Positions 38,989 through 48,283 are shown, numbered from the stretch's first letter. The stretch is DNA of 64,000 nucleotides from Neobacillus sp. Marseille-Q6967 (GCF_946151075.1 NZ_CAMGZB010000002.1:186001-250000); one strand, 5' to 3'. The notes: generated from the sequence alone by a model not told the origin. Made by a program: numbers and translations.

Positions 38989-40278
38989 TTGAAGAAACAT
39001 CAATCATTATTAAAACTTTTTGTTGTACTTTTTTTCTGTACAGCATTTATTTTTAGCTCTTCCCATTTTGGCGCGAAAGCATTTGAAAATTTCACCAATG
39101 CAGGTGGGTCTTATTCAGAGGGTACTTCTGTCGGTTCGGTGGATTTATCTGGAAAATCAGAAAGTGAAGCAGTTGCGTTGCTTGAAGAAAAATATATTGA
39201 ATGGGTCAAAAATACAAAGGTGGAACTGCAATATAGTGAAAAAATAGTTACATTTGATATAAACTTATTTACTTTTGATGCTGTGCAGACAGTTTATTCG
39301 ATAAAGGAAGGTCAATCTAATATGGCTTCCATGTCCATTGAGCTGTTACAAGTAGAAGAGCAAATCGGATTGCTTTTCCCGCAGCTCGATCAAAAAGAAT
39401 TGGAACTTACCAAACTTATAACAGATTTAAAGAACACAGCCTCAAAACTTGAAACGGGTACGTTTAGCTTTAATTTGAACAAGGATTATCTGGTTGCTGG
39501 TGCAAATCAAGATGAAGTGATTAGTAAAGCGATTGTGAAGTTAACAGATATACCTAGTGATTTAGAAACGGTTGTAACTAAGTATCCCGAATTAAAAATA
39601 GCGGAAGGGGCCACTTTCTCATTATTAGAGTTTGTCAAACAAGAAAAATTAGAGAATTCAACTTCTCTCAATGTGATTGCTACAGGTATGTATCAATCAA
39701 TTCTGCCAACCAACTTTGAAATTGTGGAAAGAAACATCAGTAATGCCCTGCCGGTATACGCTGGTTTAGGATTTGAAGCGAAGGTTAATGTGGCTAAAGG
39801 TACCGATTTTATCATCACAAATCCAAATAAAACTCCGTATACCTTCGAACTAGAATTAGAAAACAATAATTTGATTGTATCGCTAAAGGGTGCAAACTTC
39901 CTTTATGACTATAAAATCAGCAAAAAGGATGAACAGTTATTAAAGCCTAAAACGATCGTTCAATATAGTGCATTAGTAAATCCTGGCCAAATAAAGGTAG
40001 AAAATAATGGTGCAGACGGACAACTTGTTAAGGTTTATCGAGATATCTATCATGGAACGGAACTTTTTAGTAGTGAGCTTTTAGTAGAAGATTATTATCC
40101 TCCGGTCTACCGGATAGAAATTCATGGATTGACTGGTTCAAAAGATGGGTCTACGCAAACTACTGGAGCAACAACAACAACGGGGCCTACTGGAAGTCAA
40201 ACCACTTCATCTACGGATAATGTCCAGCAAGATTCTAATGATGACCTTTGGGGGAAACCAAATGAACAACCTAAATAA
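38989..40278 (+). CDS. Exported YoaR/VanW-like protein of the T4P locus
   Basis: This 429-residue protein begins with a signal peptide or anchor (LLKLFVVLFFCTAFIFSSS). A region like the peptidoglycan-binding repeat of YoaR/VanW proteins follows (about 45-110, VGSVDLSGKSESEAVALLEE). A diverged VanW domain comes next (about 205-310): GATFSLLEF, TGMYQSILPTNFEIVER and GFEAKVNVAKGTDFIITNP align with the family's order of motifs. The usual GGGICQ cysteine segment is missing. The C-terminus is rich in Thr, Gly and Ser. The start is TTG after GGGGGG. It lies 18 bases before pilB. An envelope or anchoring role is inferred from context. Confidence 0.75.
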   Translation: MKKHQSLLKLFVVLFFCTAFIFSSSHFGAKAFENFTNAGGSYSEGTSVGSVDLSGKSESEAVALLEEKYIEWVKNTKVELQYSEKIVTFDINLFTFDAVQTVYSIKEGQSNMASMSIELLQVEEQIGLLFPQLDQKELELTKLITDLKNTASKLETGTFSFNLNKDYLVAGANQDEVISKAIVKLTDIPSDLETVVTKYPELKIAEGATFSLLEFVKQEKLENSTSLNVIATGMYQSILPTNFEIVERNISNALPVYAGLGFEAKVNVAKGTDFIITNPNKTPYTFELELENNNLIVSLKGANFLYDYKISKKDEQLLKPKTIVQYSALVNPGQIKVENNGADGQLVKVYRDIYHGTELFSSELLVEDYYPPVYRIEIHGLTGSKDGSTQTTGATTTTGPTGSQTTSSTDNVQQDSNDDLWGKPNEQPK

Positions 40279-40296
40279 AGTAAGAAGTGATCATAA

Positions 40297-41958
40297 ATGA
40301 AACAAATTCGCAGACGACTTGGTGATTTGTTAATTGAGGAAGGATTAATTACACCGGAACAGCTTCAAACCGCTTTAGAGGAAAAGTCACCCAATCAAAA
40401 AATTGGTGATGCCCTGTTGCAAAGAGGATATATCACGGATCAGCAGCTGGCAGAAGTGCTGGAATATCAGCTTGGAATCCCGCATATAAACCTCTTGCAA
40501 TATCCGTTTGACACCAATCTTTTTTCACTTATTTCAAAGGAAACAGCGAAGCGAAACTTGATTGTTCCTCTAAAAAAAGAAGGAAATAAACTTTTTGTCG
40601 CTATGGTTGATCCGATGGATTTCATTGTTATTGATGATCTCCGTCTATCAACCGGATTCCATATCGAAACAGCAATTGCTACGAAAGATGATATTTTAAG
40701 AGCTATCAATAAATATTACAATACCGATGAGGGCTTAGAAGAACTGTTTGATGATCTATCACCAAGTGACAGGGGACGGGATGATGATGTCACTGACCTC
40801 GATTCACCAATTGTACGCTTGGTGAATCAGATTTTAACCAATGCGGTTATCCAAAAAGCAAGTGATATTCACGTCGACCCGCAGGAAACCAAAGTGGTTG
40901 TCCGTTATCGGGTGGACGGAGTATTAAGAGTGGAACGTGTGTTGCCACGCCACATGCAGAGTGTTTTAACGGCTAGAATTAAGATTATGTCAAATCTTGA
41001 TATTACCGAACAACGTATCCCACAAGATGGACGGATCAAAATAAATCTTGATTTCCATCCCATTGATCTTCGTGTTTCTACGCTTCCAACCGTATACGGT
41101 GAGAAAATCGTTATGCGGATATTGGACATGGGTGCGGCCTTAAATGATTTAAACAAAATTGGCTTTAACTCATTAAATTTAAAACGATTTACAGAAATGA
41201 TTGAGCAGCCAACTGGAATTGTTTTAATCACAGGACCAACAGGTTCTGGTAAGTCTTCGACCCTTTATGCTGCTCTAAATAAATTAAACAGCGAGCAAGT
41301 GAACATTATTACTATTGAAGACCCGGTTGAATATCAGCTTGAGGGGATCAATCAAATTCAGGTAAACACGAATGTTGGTATGACGTTTGCCGCCGGATTA
41401 CGTTCGATTCTCCGTCAAGACCCAAATATTATCATGGTCGGGGAAATCAGGGATAAAGAAACAGCGGAAACCGCCGTTCGTGCATCATTAACTGGTCACT
41501 TAGTATTAAGCACACTGCATACAAATGATTCATTAGGTACGGTAACTCGTTTAATTGACATGGGAGTAGAACCATTTCTGTTGGCGTCATCTTTAACCGG
41601 GATTGTCGCCCAACGTTTGGTGCGTAAAGTATGCAGAGATTGTGCCGAGGTACAGGAACCTTCTAAGCGGGAAATCGACATTTTTGCAAGACGGGGAATG
41701 AAGATAGACAAAATTACCCGCGGGAAAGGCTGTCCTTCCTGTAATATGACCGGCTATAAAGGAAGGGTTGCCCTCCATGAAGTACTCGTCTTAAATGACG
41801 ATTTGAGAAGAATTATTATGAATGATGATTCCTTTGGAAAGCTGAAGGATTATGCAATTAAAAATAAAACCATCTTTTTAATCGATGATGGTTTACTAAA
41901 AGTTAAACAAGGTCTAACTACCACTGAAGAAGTTTTACGTGTAGCTATTTTGGAGTAG
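40297..41958 (+). CDS. pilB: Type IV pilus assembly ATPase PilB, with MshEN domain
   Basis: PilB drives pilin polymerisation from the cytoplasm. The 553-residue protein starts with an MshEN domain (about 5-150). This has two tandem c-di-GMP-binding-type motifs: RLGDLLIEEGLITPEQLQTA, and KIGDALLQRGYITDQQLAEV. The T2SSE ATPase core follows with Walker A GPTGSGKS (313-320), an Asp box, Walker B MVGEIRDKETAE, and the His box TGHLVLSTLHTND. A zinc site of the CRDC...CPSC type (about 446-482) is present. pilT starts 12 bases later. Confidence 0.96.
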   Translation: MKQIRRRLGDLLIEEGLITPEQLQTALEEKSPNQKIGDALLQRGYITDQQLAEVLEYQLGIPHINLLQYPFDTNLFSLISKETAKRNLIVPLKKEGNKLFVAMVDPMDFIVIDDLRLSTGFHIETAIATKDDILRAINKYYNTDEGLEELFDDLSPSDRGRDDDVTDLDSPIVRLVNQILTNAVIQKASDIHVDPQETKVVVRYRVDGVLRVERVLPRHMQSVLTARIKIMSNLDITEQRIPQDGRIKINLDFHPIDLRVSTLPTVYGEKIVMRILDMGAALNDLNKIGFNSLNLKRFTEMIEQPTGIVLITGPTGSGKSSTLYAALNKLNSEQVNIITIEDPVEYQLEGINQIQVNTNVGMTFAAGLRSILRQDPNIIMVGEIRDKETAETAVRASLTGHLVLSTLHTNDSLGTVTRLIDMGVEPFLLASSLTGIVAQRLVRKVCRDCAEVQEPSKREIDIFARRGMKIDKITRGKGCPSCNMTGYKGRVALHEVLVLNDDLRRIIMNDDSFGKLKDYAIKNKTIFLIDDGLLKVKQGLTTTEEVLRVAILE

Positions 41959-41970
41959 GAGAACGAAAAA

Positions 41971-43020
41971 ATGAGAGAAAAACTCGAGAATATACTGCGT
42001 GCAGCATTGGAATTTAAAGCATCGGACATCCATTTTACAGTAGGTGTCCCGCCAATCTTTCGTATTAATGGTGATATTAAGCGATACGGTAAGGATATCA
42101 TGCTTCCGGCTGATACAGAAGAAATCGCAAAAATAACGATTCCAGAAGATATGTATGACCTTTTTAAGGAAAAAGGAGAGCTTGATTACTCTTATGGTAT
42201 TCCCGGTGTTTCGCGTTTCCGTGTTAACGCCTATCACCAGCGGAAAAGTGTATCGTTAGCACTAAGGGTAGTAGCATCCAAAACACCAACCCTTGAAGAT
42301 TTAGACTTGCCAAAAATTATTCCTGAATTAGTTGAGAAGCCACAGGGGTTAATTCTGGTTACTGGTCCGACGGGTAGTGGTAAATCAACCACACTGGCAT
42401 CGATGATTGATTATGTAAACCGAACTATGCGCAAGCATATTGTCACGCTTGAAGACCCGATTGAGTATCTTCACAAACATGGAAATTCTATTATTGACCA
42501 GCGTGAAGTTGGTTTTGATACCAAGTCATATGCGAACGGTTTGAAAGGGGCCCTTCGTCAAGACCCTGATATTATTCTTGTCGGAGAGATGCGTGACCTC
42601 GAAACTATTGGGATCGCGATTACGGCTGCAGAAACAGGACACCTTGTATTGGGGACACTTCATACATCCAGTGCACCTGCAACGATTAACCGTATTATAG
42701 ACGTATTTCCGCCTGCCCAGCAGCCGCAGATACGTGTGCAGTTAGCTTCAGTTTTGGTAGGGGTTATTTCTCAGCGTTTATTTCCAACCGTGGATAAAAA
42801 AGGCCGGAGAGCTGCGACTGAAATACTTGTGAATAATCCGGCCATTGCCAACCTAATTCGAAATGAAAAAATACACCAAATAGCAAGTACAATGCAAACG
42901 TCGCGTGCTCAGGGAATGCACACTCTTGAAATGAGTATCAAAGATCTTATTGACCGCAATGTAATCCAAAAAGATGTTGCAACAAAATACCTACAAGAAA
43001 AGGCGATGCTGGATGGCTAG
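41971..43020 (+). CDS. pilT: Type IV pilus retraction ATPase PilT
   Basis: PilT powers pilus disassembly and retraction, the basis of twitching motility. The 349-residue protein has the N-terminal PAS-like domain (ASDIHFTVGVPPIFRING), Walker A GPTGSGKS (132-139), Walker B ILVGEMRDLETI, the His box TGHLVLGTLHTSS and the C-terminal retraction-associated AIRNLIR-like motif (AIANLIRNEK). AGGAGAACG precedes the ATG. Its presence shows this is a true dynamic T4P and not only a competence pseudopilus, which in B. subtilis has no PilT. pilC overlaps its last eight bases. Confidence 0.96.
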   Translation: MREKLENILRAALEFKASDIHFTVGVPPIFRINGDIKRYGKDIMLPADTEEIAKITIPEDMYDLFKEKGELDYSYGIPGVSRFRVNAYHQRKSVSLALRVVASKTPTLEDLDLPKIIPELVEKPQGLILVTGPTGSGKSTTLASMIDYVNRTMRKHIVTLEDPIEYLHKHGNSIIDQREVGFDTKSYANGLKGALRQDPDIILVGEMRDLETIGIAITAAETGHLVLGTLHTSSAPATINRIIDVFPPAQQPQIRVQLASVLVGVISQRLFPTVDKKGRRAATEILVNNPAIANLIRNEKIHQIASTMQTSRAQGMHTLEMSIKDLIDRNVIQKDVATKYLQEKAMLDG

Positions 43021-44218
43021 ATTTAAATATTCAGGGCGAGATCGACGTGGGAAAAAAGACGGAACGATAACAGCTGCTTCCAGAAGAGAAGCCATGCTTA
43101 AGCTTAAAGAACAGGGCATCAGGGTCATTGAAATGACTGAGATGCCCGAAACCATGTTATCGAAAGAATTAACAATTGGTAATCCTGTTAAGCTGCAGCA
43201 TTTTGTCATCTATCTACGCCAATTTGCAACTTTGATTAAGGCGGGGGTAACGGTTGTTGAAGCAACTGGAATATTAGCTGCACAAACTGAAAGTAAGCCT
43301 CTAAAAAAGGCACTATTAGCGGTAGAACAGGAGTTGCGTGAAGGAAACCCTTATTCTGACTCGGTTGCAAAGCATAAGAAAATATTTAATTCTATGTTTA
43401 TAAACATGGTTAAAGCTGGGGAAGTTGCAGGTAATATGGACGAGACTTTGGAGAAACTGGCTGACGATTTTGAAAAACAACATGACACCGTGGCAAAAGT
43501 AAAGTCAGCTTTAACGTATCCTGCCGTTATTGGGGTGCTTGCTTTAGGTGCAGTGATCTTTTTACTTGTTGGCGTTGTACCTACGTTTGTTACTATGTTT
43601 GAAGATATGGGTGCAGAGCTTCCAAAAATTACGCAATTTGTCCTAAATGCCAGTGAATTTATGCAATCATTTTGGTGGATTGTGTTTCTACTCTTGTTAG
43701 CTATTGTCACTTTAATTGTTTATATGAAGAAAAACAAAAAAACAAAATATTATTTAGACTACTTTCTCTTAAGAATGCCGATTTTTGGGACTATGCTGCA
43801 AAAAGCTGCCTTAGCGCGAATGATGAGAACCCTTAGTTCTTTATTCTCTAGCTCTGTTCCTATTTTACAGGCTATGACAATAGTTGAAAAAGTTGTAGAA
43901 AACGAAGTTATCGCTAAAGTAATTCGTCAATCAAGGGATTCCCTTGAAAAAGGGCGTTCTATGACAGAGCCTATGATGGATCACTGGGCCTTTCCACCAT
44001 TAGTAACCCAAATGATTACCATTGGTGAAGGGACTGGGGCTTTAGATTCAATGTTATCCAAAATAGCTGAATTTTATGAAAAGGAAGTTGACCAAGGTAC
44101 TGATCGTCTTAAATCTTTAATAGAACCCATCATGATTGTTTTCTTGGCAGGTGTAGTAGGTGTAATAGTACTTTCTATCATGATGCCAATGTTCTCAATG
44201 TTCGATCAAATGAGTTAA
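43013..44218 (+). CDS. pilC: Type IV pilus inner-membrane platform protein PilC
   Basis: PilC is the polytopic platform that couples the PilB/PilT motors to the growing pilus. The start is the ATG at 43013 (MARFKYSGRDRRGKKDG, the canonical PilC N-terminus); the longer frame from 42974 lies inside pilT. The 401 residues hold two T2SSF domains (about 65-190 and 270-390) and three membrane segments (about 170, 220 and 375). It overlaps pilT by eight bases, so expression is coupled. Confidence 0.95.
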   Translation: MARFKYSGRDRRGKKDGTITAASRREAMLKLKEQGIRVIEMTEMPETMLSKELTIGNPVKLQHFVIYLRQFATLIKAGVTVVEATGILAAQTESKPLKKALLAVEQELREGNPYSDSVAKHKKIFNSMFINMVKAGEVAGNMDETLEKLADDFEKQHDTVAKVKSALTYPAVIGVLALGAVIFLLVGVVPTFVTMFEDMGAELPKITQFVLNASEFMQSFWWIVFLLLLAIVTLIVYMKKNKKTKYYLDYFLLRMPIFGTMLQKAALARMMRTLSSLFSSSVPILQAMTIVEKVVENEVIAKVIRQSRDSLEKGRSMTEPMMDHWAFPPLVTQMITIGEGTGALDSMLSKIAEFYEKEVDQGTDRLKSLIEPIMIVFLAGVVGVIVLSIMMPMFSMFDQMS

Positions 44219-44359
44219 AATAACAAAATATCTGAATATATTACAAAGTTATTAAAAATATGGCAAAAATCGTTAAAATAATCTTTTCTTGTGCTTACAT
44301 TTATTGTATACTCATAGAGAAATATTACTAGGTTCATAGAACCAGAAGGAGATGGAAAA
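44219..44359 (+). promoter_or_regulatory. Intergenic region before the major pilin gene
   Basis: This is the only sizeable gap inside the T4P run. It holds TATACT (44307-44312), preceded directly by TG, as a possible -10, but no good -35. A separate promoter for the abundant pilin would be expected. No terminator is obvious. Confidence 0.35.
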
Positions 44360-44809
44360 ATGGTAAAAAAGTTAGGTTTAAAACTTAAGGAACAAAAAGG
44401 ATTTACACTAATCGAATTACTAGCAGTAATCGTTATTTTAGGGATTATTGCTGCGATTGCGATTCCAGCGATTGGAAATGTAATTAGTAAATCTAAGGAT
44501 AAATCAATGGCGCAGGACGGAGTACAAGTTATTAATGCGGCTAAAATGTATGTAGCAAATAATCCTGATGTAATTGCACCGGATGCTACTTCGGGTACAA
44601 GTGAAGAATTAACAAAAGCACAACTTGATGAATATTTAGATAAGTCAAAAGCTTCAACTTATACTGTAATCGTAACTAAATCAGATGCATCATCTGGTAA
44701 ATTTTCTTATAAGTTAAGTGGTGGTCACCCTGCAATTACAACTGTAACTGATATTGATGGTGATGATGCTACGGCTTCTGAACAAGAACTAGTTAACAAA
44801 GCACAATAA
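44360..44809 (+). CDS. pilA: Major type IV pilin (class IVa)
   Basis: The pilus subunit. The 149-residue prepilin has a 14-residue basic leader ending in Gly, then the canonical mature start FTLIELLAVIVILGIIAAIA with F at +1 and E at +5 (residues 15 and 19). The C-terminal domain is small, Ser/Thr/Asp-rich and without cysteines, as is common in Firmicute pilins. AAGGAGATGG precedes the ATG. The prepilin peptidase gene begins at the last base of its stop codon (TAATG). Confidence 0.93.
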   Translation: MVKKLGLKLKEQKGFTLIELLAVIVILGIIAAIAIPAIGNVISKSKDKSMAQDGVQVINAAKMYVANNPDVIAPDATSGTSEELTKAQLDEYLDKSKASTYTVIVTKSDASSGKFSYKLSGGHPAITTVTDIDGDDATASEQELVNKAQ

Positions 44810-45564
44810 TGGTATTAAGTATTATTTTTGTGTATGGTATTCTTCTAGGCTCCTTCTATAATGTAGTAGGTCTTAGAGTCCCATTAAAACAATCAATTGT
44901 CGCACCAGGATCAGCTTGTCCAAATTGTGGGCATCAATTAAAACCATATGAACTTATACCAGTAATTTCATATTTGTTACAAAAAGGGAAATGCCGCGGC
45001 TGTCAGTCGCGGATTTCTCCTATCTATCCGGTTTTTGAGTTGTTAACCGGGATATTGTTTGCAACAGCACCACTTGTTATTGGATGGTCCGGAGAATTAG
45101 TTGTTACTTTAACGCTAATTTCGATGTTTATGATAATCATCGTTTCAGATATCAACTATATGATCATCCCTGATAAGATTTTAATCTGGTTTGCAGGGAT
45201 TTTTTTATTGGAACGAGTTTTTTGGCCGCTCCAACCTTGGTGGGACAGCCTGCTTGGGGCTGGAACCGGGTTTGTTCTCCTCCTTATTATTGCGCTTGTC
45301 AGCAAAGGCGGAATGGGCGGGGGCGACGTAAAGCTTTATGCATTACTTGGATTTGTATTAGGTTTTAAACTAGTACTTTTGTCCTTATTTTTTTCAACAT
45401 TATTTGGTGCCGTCATTGGCGGTTTGGCTCTTCTGTTTAAAATAGTTAAGAGAAAACAGCCGATTCCGTTCGGTCCATTTATTGCAGCCGGGACATTAAC
45501 GGCATATTATTGGGGTTCGGAACTCATCGATTTATATTTAGAATTTCTTAATCTAGGCTACTAA
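44809..45564 (+). CDS. pilD: Prepilin peptidase / N-methyltransferase (PilD, ComC homologue)
   Basis: This A24 aspartic membrane protease cleaves prepilin leaders after Gly and methylates the new N-terminus. The 251-residue protein has the cytoplasmic domain with two CxxC pairs (C37/C40, C62/C65) linked to the methyltransferase activity. The catalytic aspartates are D114 (SDINYMIIPD) and D173 (GGGDVKLYALLG). About seven membrane helices are present. It sits where B. subtilis has comC (between folC and spoIIB) and is its likely counterpart. It may also process ComG pseudopilins if they are encoded elsewhere. Confidence 0.96.
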   Translation: MVLSIIFVYGILLGSFYNVVGLRVPLKQSIVAPGSACPNCGHQLKPYELIPVISYLLQKGKCRGCQSRISPIYPVFELLTGILFATAPLVIGWSGELVVTLTLISMFMIIIVSDINYMIIPDKILIWFAGIFLLERVFWPLQPWWDSLLGAGTGFVLLLIIALVSKGGMGGGDVKLYALLGFVLGFKLVLLSLFFSTLFGAVIGGLALLFKIVKRKQPIPFGPFIAAGTLTAYYWGSELIDLYLEFLNLGY

Positions 45565-45581
45565 AGTAAGGGGTAATTACT

Positions 45582-46577
45582 ATGGCATTTTCCCTCTTTT
45601 CACCAAAAAATCGAATCGTCAACCTGACGTTAAATGACCATTCGATTCGCTTTGTTGAATTAAAACAAGCGGATCCCCCTGCTGCACAAAAATGGTGCGA
45701 ACGCTTCCTTCCCCCAGGGATTATTACTGATGGGAAGATTATTGATCATGATTCACTAACCAATATTCTCGAACAGTGCATTGATGAATGGAAAATTAAT
45801 CGCCGGCAGGTCCGATTCCTGGTTCCCGATCCACTTGTGATTATTCGTAAAGTATCAATCCCTGCTGATATACAAGATGATGAGATTAAGGGATATCTGT
45901 ACTTGGAACTAGGATCTAGTATTCATTTACCGTTCGAAGAACCTGTATTTGATTACTTTCCACTTCCCAATACAGGGAAGACTAAGGACCTGTTGTTATT
46001 TGCTGCTCCAGAGCAGTATGTGATGGAATATACAGAGTTATTGTCTAGTCTAAAGCTCAATCCAGTTGCAGCGGATATTTCGCCGCTTGCCTTGTATCGT
46101 TTATACTATCATCTTGGCAATGCTACAGAAAATGAAGTGTTATTTACTGTTCAGTTTGATTTAACAAGTGTCAATTTGTGCATTTTTGAAGAAACAGTGC
46201 CACTCGTCATGCGCCAGTTCCCTTTGCCTTTTGACATTGAAAAATGGGAAGTAAAACAGAATACAATTGGGAATATGGAATTTATTTTTACAGGTGATAC
46301 GGAAGAACTCGTGATGCAGTTTGAAGATATTTTAAATGAAATCAATAAGTTAGTGGATTTTTACCGATATACGTTAACAAATGAAAAAAGAGATATTACC
46401 AAATTCCTTTTAAACGGTGACCATCCGATGCTTACGGCTATCTTCGATGAAATGCAGGAAAGATTTGAGATCCCGGTCGAAATGATTAACCAGGAATCGG
46501 ATGAAAAAGGTAAAACAGGAAGCGTACCAGCTAATCTATTATTATCACTAGGTCTCGCTTTAAAAGAGGTGAAATGA
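45582..46577 (+). CDS. pilM: Pilus assembly protein PilM (actin-like)
   Basis: PilM is a cytoplasmic actin-fold protein that binds the N-terminus of PilN and forms the alignment subcomplex. The 331 residues show the PilM pattern: the first strands RIVNLTLNDHSIRFVEL, the RQVRFLVPDPLVIIRKVSIPA segment, the hinge region around AADISPLALYRL, and a final lobe. Compared with Gram-negative PilM the nucleotide loops look diverged. A GGGGTAATT site precedes the ATG. It is followed without a gap by pilN. Confidence 0.88.
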   Translation: MAFSLFSPKNRIVNLTLNDHSIRFVELKQADPPAAQKWCERFLPPGIITDGKIIDHDSLTNILEQCIDEWKINRRQVRFLVPDPLVIIRKVSIPADIQDDEIKGYLYLELGSSIHLPFEEPVFDYFPLPNTGKTKDLLLFAAPEQYVMEYTELLSSLKLNPVAADISPLALYRLYYHLGNATENEVLFTVQFDLTSVNLCIFEETVPLVMRQFPLPFDIEKWEVKQNTIGNMEFIFTGDTEELVMQFEDILNEINKLVDFYRYTLTNEKRDITKFLLNGDHPMLTAIFDEMQERFEIPVEMINQESDEKGKTGSVPANLLLSLGLALKEVK

Positions 46578-47368
46578 TGTTAGTAGAAATTAACCTGCTT
46601 CCCCAAAAAGAACCAAAAAAGACCAGCTTTCTAATTTTTATAGTGGCTGTTGCAGTCATTTTCCTAACACTTGGGACGTATTACTTCCTGCAAATTCAGA
46701 CAACCAAAAGTGACATTGCAAATGTTGATAGTCAGATAGCCAATACAAAAAAATTGGCTGAAATCCAAGCAAAGAATGCGCAGCAGGATCAATCGGCTAT
46801 GTCTGTTACGGTTTTAAAAAGTGCTGTTGAGTGGGCTAACAGCTATCCGATACAATCGATCCCTGTCATGCAGCATCTCACATCATTATTACCTGAGCGC
46901 GGTTTTATTCAAACCTTTGGCTATACAGAGACAGGAACGGTTTCGATTACTGTCCAATTTGACAGCAGCCGTGAAGCAGCATACTTTTTGGAAAACCTGA
47001 ATGAATCTGAATGGGTTGATGATGCTAACCTAAGCTCACTAACTGCTAAAGAACAAGAAAAAGAGGAAACAGCAACTGCTACTAGTACGACAACGCCTAC
47101 TACCAATAGTCAAACTAATAGTACAACTGCTAATACTAATTCATCTATTGTTGTTACAACCGACCCAAATAATCCAAACAGTATCATTATTACCCAGGTG
47201 GATCCAAATGCTGCTCAAACTGAAGCCGCCGAAACGAAGCAGCCAGAGCCAACAATGGAAGTATTACCAAGGTATATCGGACAGTTTGAGATTAAGTTAA
47301 ATAAAGAAACGATTAAAAAGTTAATCAATAAGGGTGGAGCTGAAGAGGAAGGAGTGACCGAATCATGA
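46577..47368 (+). CDS. pilN: Pilus assembly protein PilN
   Basis: A bitopic membrane protein that links PilM to PilO. It begins with the conserved PilM-binding peptide VEINLLPQKEPKK, then a membrane helix (about 18-38), a coiled-coil stretch and a ferredoxin-like fold (about 80-155). A Thr/Asn-rich low-complexity insert (about 160-200) follows that is unusual for PilN. I preferred the second ATG (46577) because AGAGGTG is five bases before it and only two bases before the ATG at 46574. It overlaps the pilM stop by one base and pilO by four. Confidence 0.85.
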   Translation: MLVEINLLPQKEPKKTSFLIFIVAVAVIFLTLGTYYFLQIQTTKSDIANVDSQIANTKKLAEIQAKNAQQDQSAMSVTVLKSAVEWANSYPIQSIPVMQHLTSLLPERGFIQTFGYTETGTVSITVQFDSSREAAYFLENLNESEWVDDANLSSLTAKEQEKEETATATSTTTPTTNSQTNSTTANTNSSIVVTTDPNNPNSIIITQVDPNAAQTEAAETKQPEPTMEVLPRYIGQFEIKLNKETIKKLINKGGAEEEGVTES

Positions 47369-48153
47369 AATTAACTCTTTCTAAAAAGCAAAAACTGATT
47401 ATTTTAATTGGCACTCTTTCATTAGTTTTATTAATTGTGATTGGTCAATTCCTATTACTTTCTCCATTGAAATCAGACCTTGAGTCTAAAGAGCAGACAC
47501 TAGCTACTGAACAAAAGCTTTTAGAGACCATTGGTCAAAATAAAGATGACGAAACAAAGAAGGTAACAGAAGATACGAGAGAGCTTCAAAAGAAAGTCCC
47601 GGTTAAACCCTTGCAGGAACAGTTTATTCTTGACCTCGAAAAAGCGGAAAACGTATCGAAAAGTAAGATTTTAACAATGGGCTTTACGAAGGATACTGAT
47701 GTTACTGTAGAGACTGCACAAACGGGAGCAGAAGGTACTGCAGCTGCAGAAAATGCAGAAAACAATACTGAAACAACTGCAGCTACAGGGGATACTGCGA
47801 CTCAAGACCCGGTAGCACAGCAGCAGGCTGCATCACCTTCAACAGGCTTAAAGAAACTTTCGGTGAGTTTAAGTGTTGAGTCACCATCGTACGAAGACAT
47901 TGAAAAATTCATTGGTACACTAGAGTCATTAAATCGTATTGTCGTAGTAGAGTCGGTCAATTACTCTGGCGGAGAAGAGATCACGACCCTTGAACAAGAG
48001 AAAAAACCGTTAACCTATTCTTTAACGGTTTCTGCGTACTATCTACCGACATTAAATGATTTAATTGCTGAACTGCCAAAGATTGATGCACCGGCACCAG
48101 CCAACAAGAAAAATCCACTCAGTACAACACCTGATACGACAGCTGCAAGATAA
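47365..48153 (+). CDS. pilO: Pilus assembly protein PilO
   Basis: PilO pairs with PilN to form the inner-membrane alignment complex. The 262-residue product has a basic cytoplasmic start, a membrane helix (about 10-30), a helical stalk rich in K, E and T (about 32-85), and a C-terminal ferredoxin-like domain (about 165-240, LKKLSVSLSVESPSYEDIEKFIG; first part LKKLSVSLSVE). An Ala/Thr-rich insert (about 115-160) separates them, much like the one in PilN. It is the last gene of the run and is followed by a strong terminator. No pilP or pilQ is present, as expected without an outer membrane. Confidence 0.83.
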   Translation: MKLTLSKKQKLIILIGTLSLVLLIVIGQFLLLSPLKSDLESKEQTLATEQKLLETIGQNKDDETKKVTEDTRELQKKVPVKPLQEQFILDLEKAENVSKSKILTMGFTKDTDVTVETAQTGAEGTAAAENAENNTETTAATGDTATQDPVAQQQAASPSTGLKKLSVSLSVESPSYEDIEKFIGTLESLNRIVVVESVNYSGGEEITTLEQEKKPLTYSLTVSAYYLPTLNDLIAELPKIDAPAPANKKNPLSTTPDTTAAR

Positions 48154-48193
48154 ACTTATCACGAACTTGTAAATAATTTGGCGAAAGCATTCG

Positions 48194-48229
48194 ATAACAA
48201 GACGACAAAAGTCTTGTTATTTTTTTTTG
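48194..48229 (+). terminator. Terminator of the T4P operon
   Basis: ATAACAAGAC (48194-48203) pairs perfectly with GTCTTGTTAT (48211-48220), followed by eight T residues. Confidence 0.9.
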
Positions 48230-48283
48230 TAAGTATGTTAGTCTAGTAGCAATTAGCTGTCGATAGAGAAAGGAGTACGAGTA

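Noticed and set aside
41935-42237. Minus-strand ORF across the pilB-pilT junction
   Set aside because: Both plus-strand genes have complete family motifs here; the minus frame has none.
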